NCBI RefSeq assembly: GCF_002844595.1
Contig: NZ_PJNW01000002.1
Span: forward strand, 1,116,001 to 1,180,000
DNA: 64,000 nucleotides
DNA from: Pleomorphomonas diazotrophica
Lineage (GTDB): Bacteria; Pseudomonadota; Alphaproteobacteria; Rhizobiales; Pleomorphomonadaceae
Direction of reading: 5' to 3'
A model generated the notes under the pieces. It was not told where the DNA came from. It made no database searches and saw only the letters and a program-made list of their open reading frames with translations. Each line of letters opens with the position of its first letter. The stretch's first letter is position 1. A program made the position numbers and the translations under genes. Below, piece after piece: positions 50,993-61,143 of this stretch.

Positions 50993-52852
50993 TCACTGCC
51001 GGTCCTTGGTCGCCAGCAATGGCGTGATGCGACGCACTGTCACCCGGCGATTGGCGCGCTCGGCCGCCTCGGTCTGAACCTTCAGGTAGCCTTCGCCGTA
51101 GCCCTGCGTCACGAGGTTCTCCGGCGGGATGTCGTAGTGGTCGGTCAACACGTTGGCCACGGCCTCCGCGCGACGGTCGGACAAGGAGAGATTGTCCACC
51201 ACCGATCCGACGGCGTCGGTGTAGCCCTCGACGAGGAACACCTCGTTGGGGTTGCGGCGGAGGGCCGCGTGAATGCCGCGGGCAACGGCCTCGATACTCC
51301 GAACTTGGCTGCGCTCGACCTGCCAGGCACCACTGGAGAAGGTGACGGTATCGAGATCGACCGACCTCACCCGCTCGCGCAGGTCAGGACTGTAGATCAC
51401 CTGGTCGAGCGTATACTGCGGCTCGACCTCCACAAGCGGCGGCGCAGTCAACGCTTCCTCGATGTACATCGGCGGCGCGGAGCGCATCTCGACCCGATAG
51501 CGCTCGCGCGGCAGGTCGTAGACGGGCGGAGGCGGCAGGCGGACCACCGGCTGCCATTCAGGCTCATCCACCGGCCCAGGACCAAAGCTTCTGTTGTCGA
51601 ACAGAACATAGATGTTGCCGTCACGATCCCGGCGCTCACGCTGGATCATCATGCCGTTGGCATCATAGAGCGTCCGCACTTCTCCACCGCTCCGCGTGGT
51701 GACGATCACCTCACGCCCACCGTCGCGCGTCCGGCGTTCGCGATAGTCGCGATCGTCACGGTCAAACCGCGCGCGATCGTCGTGGCGGATCACCGCCTGC
51801 TCGCCACTCTGGACGATGACGCGGCCGCCCGGCTCCACCGTCACCCGGACACCGCCCTCATCGCTGATCACCCGACGTTCGCGCTGAACGTCACGGATGG
51901 TGCCGGCCCTCAGACCGATGCTGTCATCAATGGCCTGGGCGGCATCGGCGCCCGGATTGACGAGCCTCTCGATCAGGGCCGGCGGCGGAGCCTGCGTCTC
52001 GACACGATCGGGAGACACCGTCGGCTGGTCACCCGGGAGAGCCGGCGCCGGGGGCGGCGTAGGCGTTCCGGGCGCGGCGGCATCCGGCGCCAGCGGCTGA
52101 GATGGCTGGGTCTCAGAGGGGCTCACGGGTTGAGGCGGAACCGGCGGTTGGGCTTCGGACTCGCCGGTGGGTGCCGACGTCTCGGGCTTGGGCTGCGGAG
52201 TGGTCGGCTCGGCTTCGGGAGCAGAGGTCTCGGGCTGGGCCTCGGGGGTAGGCGCCGTCGTTTCCGGCTCGGGAGCCGGGCTCACATCCTTGGGCTCGGA
52301 AGCAGGCGCTTCAGGCTGCGTCTCAGGACGAACCTCCGGCTCTGGGGCCGGCGCCTCCGGGCGCACTTCGGGCTCCGGCTCTGGAGCGGGCGGCTCCGCC
52401 TTCGGGGCTGGAGATTCTGGCTGGGCCTCGGGGCGAACCTCAGGCGCGGGCTCCGGGGCCGGCGGCTCCGCCTCAGGTGCCGGAGATTCGGGCTGAGCCT
52501 CGGGGGTCGGCGCCTCAGGGCGAACTTCCGGCGCGGGTTCCGGGGCCGGCGGCTCCGCCTCAGGTGCCGGAGATTCGGGCTGAGCCTCGGGAGCAGGCAC
52601 TTCAGGGCGAACCTCAGGCTCGGGCGCGGGAGGTGGTGCCTCCGGGCGCTCCGGCTCGGCTTGCGGCTGGGGCTCGGGTTGCTTGGGAACGACCTCTTCG
52701 GGCGGGACGCAGTTGGGGTCGCCCGGTTGGCAGGCCGGCTCTGCCTGGGCCAGAAGGAAACTGCCCTCTTCGGCTCGGGCGGCGGTCTGCAAGGCAAGCT
52801 GCGACAGCGGCACGACCGCGCAGGCCAGCAACAGATTTCTCAGTCGGTTCAT
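50993..52852 (-). CDS. OmpA family protein with Pro/Glu/Ala-rich repeat region
   Basis: This 619-residue envelope protein has a signal peptide (LRNLLLACAVVPLSQLALQTAARA). About 220 residues of Pro/Glu/Ala-rich repeats follow (units like APEAQPESPAPEAEP). A middle part is rich in Arg/Asp (RFDRDDRDYRERR), and the C-terminal OmpA-like domain is FSSGAWQ...VEGYTDAVG...LSDRRAEAVANVL, ending in ERANRRVTVR. The OmpA domain binds peptidoglycan, and the disordered region may span the periplasm. No beta-barrel is seen. ATG at 52852. Confidence 0.9.
   Translation of the reverse strand: MNRLRNLLLACAVVPLSQLALQTAARAEEGSFLLAQAEPACQPGDPNCVPPEEVVPKQPEPQPQAEPERPEAPPPAPEPEVRPEVPAPEAQPESPAPEAEPPAPEPAPEVRPEAPTPEAQPESPAPEAEPPAPEPAPEVRPEAQPESPAPKAEPPAPEPEPEVRPEAPAPEPEVRPETQPEAPASEPKDVSPAPEPETTAPTPEAQPETSAPEAEPTTPQPKPETSAPTGESEAQPPVPPQPVSPSETQPSQPLAPDAAAPGTPTPPPAPALPGDQPTVSPDRVETQAPPPALIERLVNPGADAAQAIDDSIGLRAGTIRDVQRERRVISDEGGVRVTVEPGGRVIVQSGEQAVIRHDDRARFDRDDRDYRERRTRDGGREVIVTTRSGGEVRTLYDANGMMIQRERRDRDGNIYVLFDNRSFGPGPVDEPEWQPVVRLPPPPVYDLPRERYRVEMRSAPPMYIEEALTAPPLVEVEPQYTLDQVIYSPDLRERVRSVDLDTVTFSSGAWQVERSQVRSIEAVARGIHAALRRNPNEVFLVEGYTDAVGSVVDNLSLSDRRAEAVANVLTDHYDIPPENLVTQGYGEGYLKVQTEAAERANRRVTVRRITPLLATKDRQ
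52372..52625. repeat. tandem 87-bp repeats in the OmpA-family gene
   Basis: Copies at 52452-52538 and 52539-52625 share an identical first stretch of about 53 bases (starting TCCGGGGCCGGCGGCTCCGC). A degenerate third copy occupies about 52372-52451. Each unit encodes 29 residues of the Pro/Glu-rich region. The near-identity at DNA level suggests recent duplication or slippage. Confidence 0.85.
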
Positions 52853-53063
52853 ATGGTCCTCCAGCCTTCCCTATGTCGCCCGGAGCAACGCGGATCGACA
52901 GGCCTAGACAAGCCGTCACCACGCGCCGGACGAGCCCGCCGTTAAAACCGATCGCGGGGGCTTCGGTTCCTGAGCTTGCCCGGCCAATGGGGCATCAATC
53001 GGAAGGAAGGAGGCGAAAGCGTGTCAATTCAAAGATTTGACATGAATGCCGGATGAACGGCCG

Positions 53064-53975
53064 TTACTTGGATGCCGCGTCGTGAAGCGCCAAGTTCGGC
53101 CACTTGCGCGTCGCCCACATCCACTGTCCCGGCTCGCTGCGGATCCAGGTCTCGAATGTTGCGTGAAGGACCCGTGTCGCCTGATCGACGTCGGCTTCGG
53201 CGTTGTCGGTATGCGGAAGATCGAGCCGTTCACCCTCGATGCAGAAGTGCGCTCCGTCGACCCGACGGCAATGCGCCACCACGAGGGGCAGACCGAGATG
53301 CCGGGCCAGCGTGACGGGCAGCTTCGACAGCAAAGCGGGATGCCCGAAGAACGGAGCCACGATGCCTGTTCCGTCCGGCAGGTCGGCCATCATGGCGATG
53401 GCCACGCCGCTGCGGGCGAGCGAGCGCAGGCGCAGTATCGAGGTGGTGCCCGCCGCGACAAGCCCGCCTGGGTAAGCCGTTTCCCGCCGTGAGCGAAAAT
53501 AGGCTTCCGCGAGCGGGTTCTTGAGCTCGCGATAGATACCTGCGAACGGTTTTCCCAGGCTGGCACCGCCAACCGCGAGCAGTTCCCAGTTGCCTTGGTG
53601 CAGCGAGCAAAACACGGCGCCCCCTGCCCCGATCGCCCTTATGTCGGCAGCCAATCCGTCGCTCAGAACGATGCGCTCCGGTCGCCTGACGATCTCGGGC
53701 AGCAGAAGCCCCTCGGCAAAGGTTCGGCCGAGATTCTCCCACATGTCCGAGAGGATACGTTTCCGTTCGCCCGACGTCAGGTCCGGCATGGCATTGGCGA
53801 GATGCTGGTCTGCCCGTGAATGGCGCGGATTGAAGGGCGCAAACCAGCGCCAGAGCCGCCCCATGAACGCCGAGCCCCTGTCGACGCCGAGGAAACTCAG
53901 CAAGGCAACGACGGCGCGCAGCGCCACATACTCGAGCCAAAAGCCGGCTTGCGTCCGGGCCTGTCGATAATCCAA
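53064..53975 (-). CDS. LpxL/HtrB-type lysophospholipid acyltransferase
   Basis: This 303-residue inner-membrane acyltransferase transfers acyl chains to lipid A or a related lipid. The catalytic HxxxxE motif is in LHQGNWELLAVGG; other family marks are FAGIYRELKNP, MMADLPDG, APFFGHPA and the C-terminal WMWATRKWP. It is between the OmpA-family gene and the TadG-like gene on the same strand. The start is ATG 53975. Which acyl acceptor is used cannot be told from the sequence. Confidence 0.9.
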   Translation of the reverse strand: MDYRQARTQAGFWLEYVALRAVVALLSFLGVDRGSAFMGRLWRWFAPFNPRHSRADQHLANAMPDLTSGERKRILSDMWENLGRTFAEGLLLPEIVRRPERIVLSDGLAADIRAIGAGGAVFCSLHQGNWELLAVGGASLGKPFAGIYRELKNPLAEAYFRSRRETAYPGGLVAAGTTSILRLRSLARSGVAIAMMADLPDGTGIVAPFFGHPALLSKLPVTLARHLGLPLVVAHCRRVDGAHFCIEGERLDLPHTDNAEADVDQATRVLHATFETWIRSEPGQWMWATRKWPNLALHDAASK

Positions 53976-54147
53976 CGCGCCTTAGCCTCTCAAGGAACAG
54001 CGGAAGACCCAAACGGCGAGATCTGCGTCCGCCGCCTGAATCGTGCGATGAGCTGTTACCCTATTTTGCGCGCTCCCTCCACCCCGTAGCCAACCGGTGG
54101 CACGGCTGCTGTGAGATGACCGCCTTGGTGCTCCCTGAGTCTTGCCG

Positions 54148-55422
54148 CTATTGGGCGATGCGAAGCGCCGACAGCTTGTCGCCGATGGCGCCGAAGGCGG
54201 TGACGATGTCACCGGCCGTGGCGGCGTTGAAGTAGTTGCTTGGGGAGCTGGCGCATCTCCTCAGGACGTCGGCATTTCCGGAGATGACCAGCACCGTATA
54301 GATCGTCATGTTGTCAGCCTTGGCAGCGTCGCAAACCTTGGCCATCCGGTCATCCACTTGGCTGGATGAGTTCCGCCCATCACCACCGAACCTGTTCATC
54401 GTGTTCTCGCCGTCCGACAGCAGGATGATCACGTCCTGATAATCGTAATTGGCGTCCTTGGCCGGTACGTCGAGCGGACCGCCAAGCTTCAAGGATTGCC
54501 ATGCCCACACGAGACCGATCGTCTGATTGGTCGGTCCGACGGCGGACAATGCGTCGACCGCATTGCCCAGAGCGGTCCAATCATCGCTCAAGGCCGTGAT
54601 CGGGGTGAGGCAACTGTCATAGTCCTCGGCGGGGAACTTGGTGGCCAGATTGGTCGCCGCCTGAACGGAGATATCGTATTCCTTGTCGCGATCCGAGACA
54701 CAGCCATCCCACTCTGATTTATCCTTGCCGCTCGGCCAAAGCCGCACGTTTGACCTGCAAGTATAACTCCCGTCGCGATTTCTGGAGCAGTACTGTCCCG
54801 TCTTGTCCCAGGAGATAATCGTACTCGACTGGAATCCGGTGCCGATGTTTACATCCTTATTGAAAGGAACGATCGACACGTAAATGTCGCCCTGGGTGGT
54901 CGAGTTGGCTTTCAGCTTGTCGAGAAGATCGTGCGTCGCCTCCTTGAGGGCCTCGATCTTGCCCGAATAGGCCATGGATCCGGTGTTATCGAGCGCGAGC
55001 GCCACACGCAGGCGCTTGGATGACCATGCGGATTTGGACTGGACCGCCAACGTCTCTGACGAAATCCCCGCGAGATTGAGGAAGGTCATCGGCACCGTTC
55101 CGCTCGCCGACGCGGCGATCACCGCGCCATTGCTCTTAGTGAAGGTGGCCGACACAGTAACGCCGTTGACCTTGCCTTCCGGAAAGTTGACTTTGAATAT
55201 CTCTGTCGCTCGCTCGTTGAGCCGCGTGGAGGTGAGTTTGGGCGCTTCCGAGGAGAGGGCAAGAACGGTGGCATCGAGTGAATGCTGCATGAGTTCGCGC
55301 GCATCGGCCAGTCGCGCATAGTCGACGGCCGCCCCGACACCGACCAGAAGGGGCACCAGACAGACGGCGAAGGTTATCGCCATGTTGCCGTTCCGGCACA
55401 CCAAAAACCGACGAATATCCAT
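54148..55422 (-). CDS. TadG-like protein with N-terminal Tad domain and vWA domain
   Basis: This 424-residue protein starts with a pseudopilin-like segment, RRFLVCRNGNMAITFAVCLVPLLVGVGAAVDY, the Flp pilus-assembly TadE/TadG-type membrane anchor. It continues with a von Willebrand factor A domain with MIDAS-like LALDNTGSM and VIILLSDGENTMN. Several Cys pairs (CRSNVR, CVSDRD, CLTPIT, CASSPS) may form disulfides in the periplasm. Other tad genes are absent from the window. ATG at 55422 has AGGAGG just upstream; an extended frame to 55539 lacks support. Confidence 0.9.
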   Translation of the reverse strand: MDIRRFLVCRNGNMAITFAVCLVPLLVGVGAAVDYARLADARELMQHSLDATVLALSSEAPKLTSTRLNERATEIFKVNFPEGKVNGVTVSATFTKSNGAVIAASASGTVPMTFLNLAGISSETLAVQSKSAWSSKRLRVALALDNTGSMAYSGKIEALKEATHDLLDKLKANSTTQGDIYVSIVPFNKDVNIGTGFQSSTIISWDKTGQYCSRNRDGSYTCRSNVRLWPSGKDKSEWDGCVSDRDKEYDISVQAATNLATKFPAEDYDSCLTPITALSDDWTALGNAVDALSAVGPTNQTIGLVWAWQSLKLGGPLDVPAKDANYDYQDVIILLSDGENTMNRFGGDGRNSSSQVDDRMAKVCDAAKADNMTIYTVLVISGNADVLRRCASSPSNYFNAATAGDIVTAFGAIGDKLSALRIAQ

Positions 55423-55530
55423 GATCCCTCCTGGACCGCAGGATATGGTCGGTTGACCTAACAACAGATTGCGGGAATGCCGACAATTTAAGGCGATGTA
55501 GCGATTTCGGCCGTGCGCCGACGGCATTAA

Positions 55531-55560
55531 GGCGGGCACCTTGCGGCACCCGCCTCTCGG
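55531..55560 (-). terminator. possible terminator after rnj
   Basis: GGCGGG (55531-55536) pairs with CCCGCC (55549-55554) with an internal two-by-two mismatch and a second short pairing around a TTGC loop. On the minus strand it is followed by TTAATG. It lies eight bases past the RNase J stop; the T-run is short. Confidence 0.45.
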
Positions 55561-55561
55561 C

Positions 55562-57247
55562 TCAATCCACCCTCAGCACTGTCACCTCGGTGATCGGCTT
55601 CTTTCCCCAGCGCTCGTTGGCGGCGGCGCGGATCGAGCGGCGCACCGCCTCGGCGACCAAGTCCTCGTCCTTGCGGCGGGCCTTGGGAATGGAGACGAGG
55701 CAGCCGTCGACAGCGGCGGCCAGCACATCCTCGAAATCGTCGCCCTTGTTATCCGTTTCTGGCAGACCGAAACAGTTGAGGCCGTATTCGCCAAGGATGT
55801 CGCCGCGCCCGTTCATCAGCAGCGTGCAGACGACGACGCCGGCAAAGCTCATCTTGCGCCGCTCGACGACACCGGACCCCTCGGGATCGCGCACGAGGCT
55901 GCCATCCTTGACCAGAATGCCGAAGGGGACGTGACCGACCGCCTTGGGCTCATCGCCGGGCAGGAGGCGCAGCATCTCGCCGTTCCTGGTGCGGGCCACG
56001 CTTGGTACGCCGGCCTCGCGCGCCAGTCTCTCATGAGCGGCCAGATGGACGGCTTCGCCATGTACCGGCACCGCGACCTTCGGCTTGACGAGGCGATAGA
56101 GCTCCATCATCTCGTCGCGACGCGGATGGCCGGAGGTGTGAACCAGGGCATCGCCGTCGGAGACGATCTCGACGCCCTGCTCCACGAGCTTGTTCTTGAT
56201 GGCGCCGACTGCCTTCTCGTTGCCCGGAATGGTGCGCGAGGAGAAAATGACCATGTCGCCACGGTCGAGCGTAATGTTGCGATGGTCGCCGGCAGCGATC
56301 TTGGCGAGCGCGGCGCGCGCTTCGCCCTGGCTGCCGGTGACGATGGCCATCACCTTGTCGGGCGGCAGATAGCCGTAGGCCTCCTCGTCGCGGAACGGCG
56401 GCAGCCCCTCGAGCATGCCGAGCTCGCCGGCAACGTCGAGCACCCGCTTGATGGCGCGGCCGACCACGACGATCTCGCGGTCGTTCTTGGCTGCGGCCTC
56501 GGCGATCGAACGGATCCGGCCGAGGTTCGACGCGAAAATGGTGACGGCGACGCGCTTCTTCGCCCGGGCGACCACCTCGGAAAGCCCGTGGGCGACCTCG
56601 CCCTCCGACGGACTGCGCCCGGCGCGGACGGCGTTGGTGGAATCGCAGATCATCGCATCAACGCCCTCGGCGCTGATCTCGGCGAGGCGCTTCATGTCGA
56701 TCGGCTGACCGACGCGCGGATCGTGATCGATCTTCCAGTCGCCGGTATGCAGCACATTGCCCATGGGCGTGCGGATCAGCACGGCCGTCGGTTCGGGCAA
56801 CGAGTGCGACATGGCGATCAGCTCGAGATCGAACGGGCCGATCGAGAAACGCTGCCCCTGCTGGACGACGCTGGTCGGCACGCGCGGCGCGTTTGGCTCC
56901 ATCTCGCGCTTGGCGGCGTGGAGGGCGGCGGCAAAGGGCGTCATATAGACCGGCACGCCCAGCCGCGGCCAGAGGTCGTAGACCGCGCCATAGTGGTCTT
57001 CATGGGCGTGGGTGATCAGGATGCCGACCAGATCGTCCTTGTAGGCTTCGATGAACGAAATGTCGGGCAGAAGCAGGTCGACGCCGGGCAACTCAGGGCC
57101 GGCGAAGGACACGCCGCAATCCACCATCAACCACTTGCGGTCGGCTTCGGGTCCGAGGCCGTAGAGCGCGAGGTTCATGCCGATTTCGCCAACGCCGCCG
57201 AGCGGCAGGAAAATGAGCTCGTCGGCCCCGCTCTTCTTTTTCGTCAC
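55562..57247 (-). CDS. rnj: ribonuclease J
   Basis: RNase J is a metallo-beta-lactamase exo/endoribonuclease that acts in 5'-end mRNA turnover and rRNA maturation. The 561-residue protein has the zinc motif THAHEDHYGAV, further ligands GDWKIDHDPRVG and CDSTNAV, beta-CASP features and VHTSGHPRRDEMMEL, VPVHGEAVHL. The start is taken as GTG 57247 with GGAG six bases upstream; an ATG at 57283 is an alternative. It is downstream of nuoN and birA on the same strand, the common alphaproteobacterial order. With RNase E, the organism has both decay systems. Confidence 0.95.
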   Translation of the reverse strand: MTKKKSGADELIFLPLGGVGEIGMNLALYGLGPEADRKWLMVDCGVSFAGPELPGVDLLLPDISFIEAYKDDLVGILITHAHEDHYGAVYDLWPRLGVPVYMTPFAAALHAAKREMEPNAPRVPTSVVQQGQRFSIGPFDLELIAMSHSLPEPTAVLIRTPMGNVLHTGDWKIDHDPRVGQPIDMKRLAEISAEGVDAMICDSTNAVRAGRSPSEGEVAHGLSEVVARAKKRVAVTIFASNLGRIRSIAEAAAKNDREIVVVGRAIKRVLDVAGELGMLEGLPPFRDEEAYGYLPPDKVMAIVTGSQGEARAALAKIAAGDHRNITLDRGDMVIFSSRTIPGNEKAVGAIKNKLVEQGVEIVSDGDALVHTSGHPRRDEMMELYRLVKPKVAVPVHGEAVHLAAHERLAREAGVPSVARTRNGEMLRLLPGDEPKAVGHVPFGILVKDGSLVRDPEGSGVVERRKMSFAGVVVCTLLMNGRGDILGEYGLNCFGLPETDNKGDDFEDVLAAAVDGCLVSIPKARRKDEDLVAEAVRRSIRAAANERWGKKPITEVTVLRVD

Positions 57248-57393
57248 AGATATCTCCAACTCGCCGACCCTTTGCCGGCGCATGCTTGTTCTTTCGTTTG
57301 TCGGTTCTACGTGGACGCGAAAGCCAGCGGCGTCAAGAAAACTCTCGGGAGAACCGCGTCGATATCGATTGCACGGCGCATCGGCAGAAGCCG

Positions 57394-58155
57394 TCAGGAA
57401 TGACCGAAAAACACGTCACCAGCCGAAATCGCCTCCAGCTCGCCATCGTGGCGGAGCAGAAGCCGCCCTTCCATGTCGAGACCGGAAAAGACGCCGGCGA
57501 CCTCGCGCGTCGGCAGCCGCACGGTAATCGCCTCGCCAATACCCTGGGCGCGGCTGAGCCAAGCCTCGCGAAGCGGTGCGAAATCGCCTACCTGCCACTC
57601 GGCAAGCCGACGGGCCATGGCGGCCGCAAGCAGCGCGAACATCGCCGCGGGCTCAGTGGGATAGCCGACTTCCGCGAGATCGGTGGCGCGATAGAGCGCA
57701 ACATCCGGGTGATGGCCACAGTTGAGGCCGATACCGATCACCACCACCCTACCCTCCGGCGTGCTCGCCGCCTCGATCAGGATGCCGCAGAGCTTGGCGC
57801 CAGCGTAGAGGATGTCATTCGGCCATTTGATGGCAAGGTCAGCCCTCGCCAATGGTGGCAGAGCCGCCGCCACGGCGTCGTGAACGGCCAGGGCCACCAC
57901 AAGCGGCAGTTCGCCGAGCCGCGCCTCCGCCATCGGATCGCGCAGCATCAAAGACGAATAAAGGTTGCCCGGTTCGGAGGTCCAGACCCGCCCGCGTCGA
58001 CCGCGGCCGGCGGTCTGGCGGCGAGCAACAACCCAAAGGCCTGATGCCGCCCCCTGCCGCGCCCGCTCGAACGCCTCGGCATTGGTGGAGCCGACGTCGT
58101 CAAGGTGAACGGCCGTGTAACCGGCGGGGCAGACAAGCCCCGGACCTTCGCTCAT
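57394..58155 (-). CDS. birA: biotin-[acetyl-CoA-carboxylase] ligase
   Basis: This 253-residue ligase attaches biotin to AccB. It shows VGSTNAEAFERA, the biotinyl-AMP loop QTAGRGRRGRVWTS, GNLYSSLMLR, KWPNDILYAG and GIGLNCGHHP. There is no N-terminal helix-turn-helix, so it is a ligase only and not a repressor. The start is ATG 58155, 13 bases after the nuoN stop, and an upstream frame overlapping nuoN is unlikely. Grouping with nuo and rnj is conserved in this class. Confidence 0.95.
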   Translation of the reverse strand: MSEGPGLVCPAGYTAVHLDDVGSTNAEAFERARQGAASGLWVVARRQTAGRGRRGRVWTSEPGNLYSSLMLRDPMAEARLGELPLVVALAVHDAVAAALPPLARADLAIKWPNDILYAGAKLCGILIEAASTPEGRVVVIGIGLNCGHHPDVALYRATDLAEVGYPTEPAAMFALLAAAMARRLAEWQVGDFAPLREAWLSRAQGIGEAITVRLPTREVAGVFSGLDMEGRLLLRHDGELEAISAGDVFFGHS

Positions 58156-58168
58156 CGTGCCGATCGCC

Positions 58169-59599
58169 TCAGAACAGCGTACGGGCAGCCGCCAGCGCCG
58201 CGTCGCCCAGCGGCCCAAGCACCAGCGCGAACGCGGCGACGAACAGACCGGAGATGCCAAGCACGGCCTTCATCTCGCCGCCCATCGGCTCGAAGGCGCC
58301 CTTCGGCTCGTCGAGGAACATGATCTTGACGATGCGGAGGTAGTAATAGGCGCCGACAACCGAGCTTAGGATGCCGATTACCGCCAGCCAGTAGAGACCG
58401 GCGTTGATGGCGGCCGCGAAGACGAAATACTTGCCGAAGAAGCCGGCAAACGGCGGGATGCCGGCCAGCGAGAACATGATGATGCCGAGGAGATAGGCCA
58501 CCGTCGGATTGGTGCGCGACAGGCCGGCGAGGCTTTCGATGTCCTCGGTCATCGCGCCATCGCGGCGCATGGAGAGGATTACCGCGAAGGCGCCGGCCGT
58601 CATGGCGAGATAGGTGGCGAGATAGATCAGGATGCCGTAGATGCCCGCTTCCGAGCCGGCCGCGAGACCAACCAGCGCGTAGCCCATGTGGCCGATCGAC
58701 GAGTAGGCCATCAGGCGCTTGATGTTGCGCTGACCAATGGCAGCGAAGGCACCGAGGATCATCGACGCCAGCGACATGAAGGCGACGATCTGCTGCCACT
58801 CGGCCTTGACCGGTCCGAGGGCCTCCATCACCACCCGGACGAACAGTGCCATGGCGGCGATCTTCGGGGCGGCCGCGAAGAAGGCGGTAACCGGCGTTGG
58901 CGCGCCTTCGTAGACGTCGGGCGTCCACATGTGGAAGGGTACGGCCGACACCTTGAAGGCGATGCCGGTGGCGACGAAGACGATGCCGAAGGTGAGGCCG
59001 AGCGACGTCGAACCACCAGCGGCAGCCGCAGCGGCGATGCCGGCAAAATCGACGTGACCGGTGAAGCCGTAGATCAGCGACGCGCCATAGAGCAGCATGC
59101 CCGAGGAGAGCGCGCCCAGCACGAAATACTTGAGGCCGGCCTCGGTCGAGCGTCCATCGTCGCGATGGAAGGACGCGACGACATAGAGCGCCAGCGACTG
59201 AAGCTCCAGGCCGAGATAGACGGCGATGAGATCGCCGGCCGAGATCATCAGCAGCATGCCGATGGTGGCGAGGACGATCAGCACCGGCAGTTCGAAATGG
59301 AAGAACTTCTCGGCAACGGCAAAGCGCTGCGTCATCACCACGGCGACAGCAGAACCGATCAGCACCAGCACCTTCAGGAACCGGGCGAAACCATCGACAA
59401 CGAAGGCGCCGCCGAAGGTGGAGCCATCGCGGCCGATCACCACGGCCACGGCTGCGACCAAAAGAAGCAGCACCGACAGGCCGGAGACGAGACTGCTTCG
59501 CTTCTCGCTGCCGTAGGCGCCGATCAGAAGCAGCAGGAGGGCGCCAGCGGCCAGCAGGAGTTCCGGTCCGGCAAGGGCAAAGTCGGGGAAAGCGGTCAT
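58169..59599 (-). CDS. nuoN: NADH-quinone oxidoreductase subunit N
   Basis: This 476-residue antiporter-like subunit of complex I has about 14 helices. The conserved Lys in helix 5-7 and 12 regions are seen near [18 protein letters not shown] and [30 protein letters not shown]. It helps pump protons in the membrane arm. ATG at 59599. It is 11 bases from nuoM and 13 from birA, so it lies in the nuo operon. Confidence 0.96.
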   Translation of the reverse strand: MTAFPDFALAGPELLLAAGALLLLLIGAYGSEKRSSLVSGLSVLLLLVAAVAVVIGRDGSTFGGAFVVDGFARFLKVLVLIGSAVAVVMTQRFAVAEKFFHFELPVLIVLATIGMLLMISAGDLIAVYLGLELQSLALYVVASFHRDDGRSTEAGLKYFVLGALSSGMLLYGASLIYGFTGHVDFAGIAAAAAAGGSTSLGLTFGIVFVATGIAFKVSAVPFHMWTPDVYEGAPTPVTAFFAAAPKIAAMALFVRVVMEALGPVKAEWQQIVAFMSLASMILGAFAAIGQRNIKRLMAYSSIGHMGYALVGLAAGSEAGIYGILIYLATYLAMTAGAFAVILSMRRDGAMTEDIESLAGLSRTNPTVAYLLGIIMFSLAGIPPFAGFFGKYFVFAAAINAGLYWLAVIGILSSVVGAYYYLRIVKIMFLDEPKGAFEPMGGEMKAVLGISGLFVAAFALVLGPLGDAALAAARTLF

Positions 59600-59610
59600 G
59601 GTCTATGCCC

Positions 59611-61143
59611 TCAGCGGATCAGCGGCAGCGGCCCAGACGAAGCGGTCTGGCCGGCGGCGTCGATCGCCGCGTGAACGGAGCGAAGAAGCGCCTCGAGCGA
59701 GGCGGCCGTAGCATCGAGGATCGGCAGCGGATAGACGCCGAACAGGATCACCAGCACGACGAGCGGCGCCAAGATGCCGATCTCGCGCGGACTGAGGTCC
59801 ATCATCGCCTTGAGGTTGGCCTTGGTGAGCGCGCCCCAGACGACGCGGCGGAACAGCCAGAGGGCGTAGGCCGCCGACAGGATGACGCCGAGCGCCGCGA
59901 AGGCGGCCACCCAGGTGTTGACCTGGAAGGCGGCCGACAGGGTGAGGAACTCGCCGATGAAGCCGGAGGTGCCGGGCAGGCCAACGTTGGCCATGGTCAT
60001 CACCATGAACACCGTGGCATAGGCCGGCATGCGGTTGACGAGGCCGCCGTAGGCGGCGATTTCGCGGGTGTGCAGGCGGTCGTAGACGACGCCGACGCAG
60101 AGGAACAGCGCGCCCGACACCAGACCGTGGCTGAACATCTGGAACACGGCGCCCTGCAACCCTTGTGTGTTCAGCGTGAAGATGCCCATGGTCACGTAGC
60201 CCATGTGGGCGACGGAGGAGTAGGCGATCAGCTTCTTCATGTCCTCCTGCACCAGCGCCACCAGCGAGGTGTAGACGATGGCGACGACGGAGAGCGTGAA
60301 GATGAAGGGCGCGAGGTCGGCCGACGCCAGCGGGAACATCGGCAGCGAGAAGCGCAGGAAGCCGTAGCCGCCCATCTTCAGGAGGATGGCGGCAAGCAGC
60401 ACCGAGCCCGCGGTCGGCGCCTCAACGTGGGCGTCCGGCAGCCAGGTGTGCACCGGCCACATCGGCATCTTCACCGCGAAGCTCGCGAAGAAGGCGAACC
60501 ACAGCCACCACTGCATGGTCGCCGGGAAGGGATGGTTGACCAGCTCGGTGATGTCGGTGGTGCCGCTCTCCCAGTACATCGCCATGATCGCCAGCATCAT
60601 CAGCACCGAGCCGGCCAACGTGTAGAGGAAGAACTTGTAGGAGGCGTAGACGCGCCGCTGACCGCCCCAAATGCCGATGATCAGGAACATCGGGATCAGG
60701 CCGCCCTCGAAGAAGACGTAGAACAGCACAAGGTCGGTGGCACAGAACACGCCGATCATCAGCGTCTCAAGCACCAGGAAGGCGATCATGTATTCCTTGA
60801 CGCGGACCTGAACCGACTCCCAGCTCGCCAGAATGCAAAAAGGCATCAGGAAGGTGGTGAGCAACACGAACAGGATGGAGATGCCGTCGACGCCCATGCG
60901 ATAGGCGAAGAAGCCGCCCGACCAGCCGGCCGTCTCGGTGAGCTGGAACCCGGGGTTCTTCGGATCGAAGCCCGTCCAGATGCCGATCGACACCAGGAAG
61001 GTCGCCACCGTGGTAATCAGCGCCACGCGCCGGATGTTGAGGATCGCGGCCTCGTCCTGCGCCCGGATCATCAGAATGAACAGGACGCCCGCCAGCGGCA
61101 GGAACGTGGTCAGCGTCAGAAGCGGCATTCCGCTCATACTCAT
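59611..61143 (-). CDS. nuoM: NADH-quinone oxidoreductase subunit M
   Basis: This 510-residue antiporter-like subunit has the typical [18 protein letters not shown] start of the helix pair, [17 protein letters not shown] with the conserved Glu, [10 protein letters not shown] with a channel Lys, [12 protein letters not shown] and [13 protein letters not shown]. About 14 helices are visible. Its ATG overlaps the nuoL stop in ATGA, which shows translational coupling. Confidence 0.97.
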   Translation of the reverse strand: MSMSGMPLLTLTTFLPLAGVLFILMIRAQDEAAILNIRRVALITTVATFLVSIGIWTGFDPKNPGFQLTETAGWSGGFFAYRMGVDGISILFVLLTTFLMPFCILASWESVQVRVKEYMIAFLVLETLMIGVFCATDLVLFYVFFEGGLIPMFLIIGIWGGQRRVYASYKFFLYTLAGSVLMMLAIMAMYWESGTTDITELVNHPFPATMQWWLWFAFFASFAVKMPMWPVHTWLPDAHVEAPTAGSVLLAAILLKMGGYGFLRFSLPMFPLASADLAPFIFTLSVVAIVYTSLVALVQEDMKKLIAYSSVAHMGYVTMGIFTLNTQGLQGAVFQMFSHGLVSGALFLCVGVVYDRLHTREIAAYGGLVNRMPAYATVFMVMTMANVGLPGTSGFIGEFLTLSAAFQVNTWVAAFAALGVILSAAYALWLFRRVVWGALTKANLKAMMDLSPREIGILAPLVVLVILFGVYPLPILDATAASLEALLRSVHAAIDAAGQTASSGPLPLIR

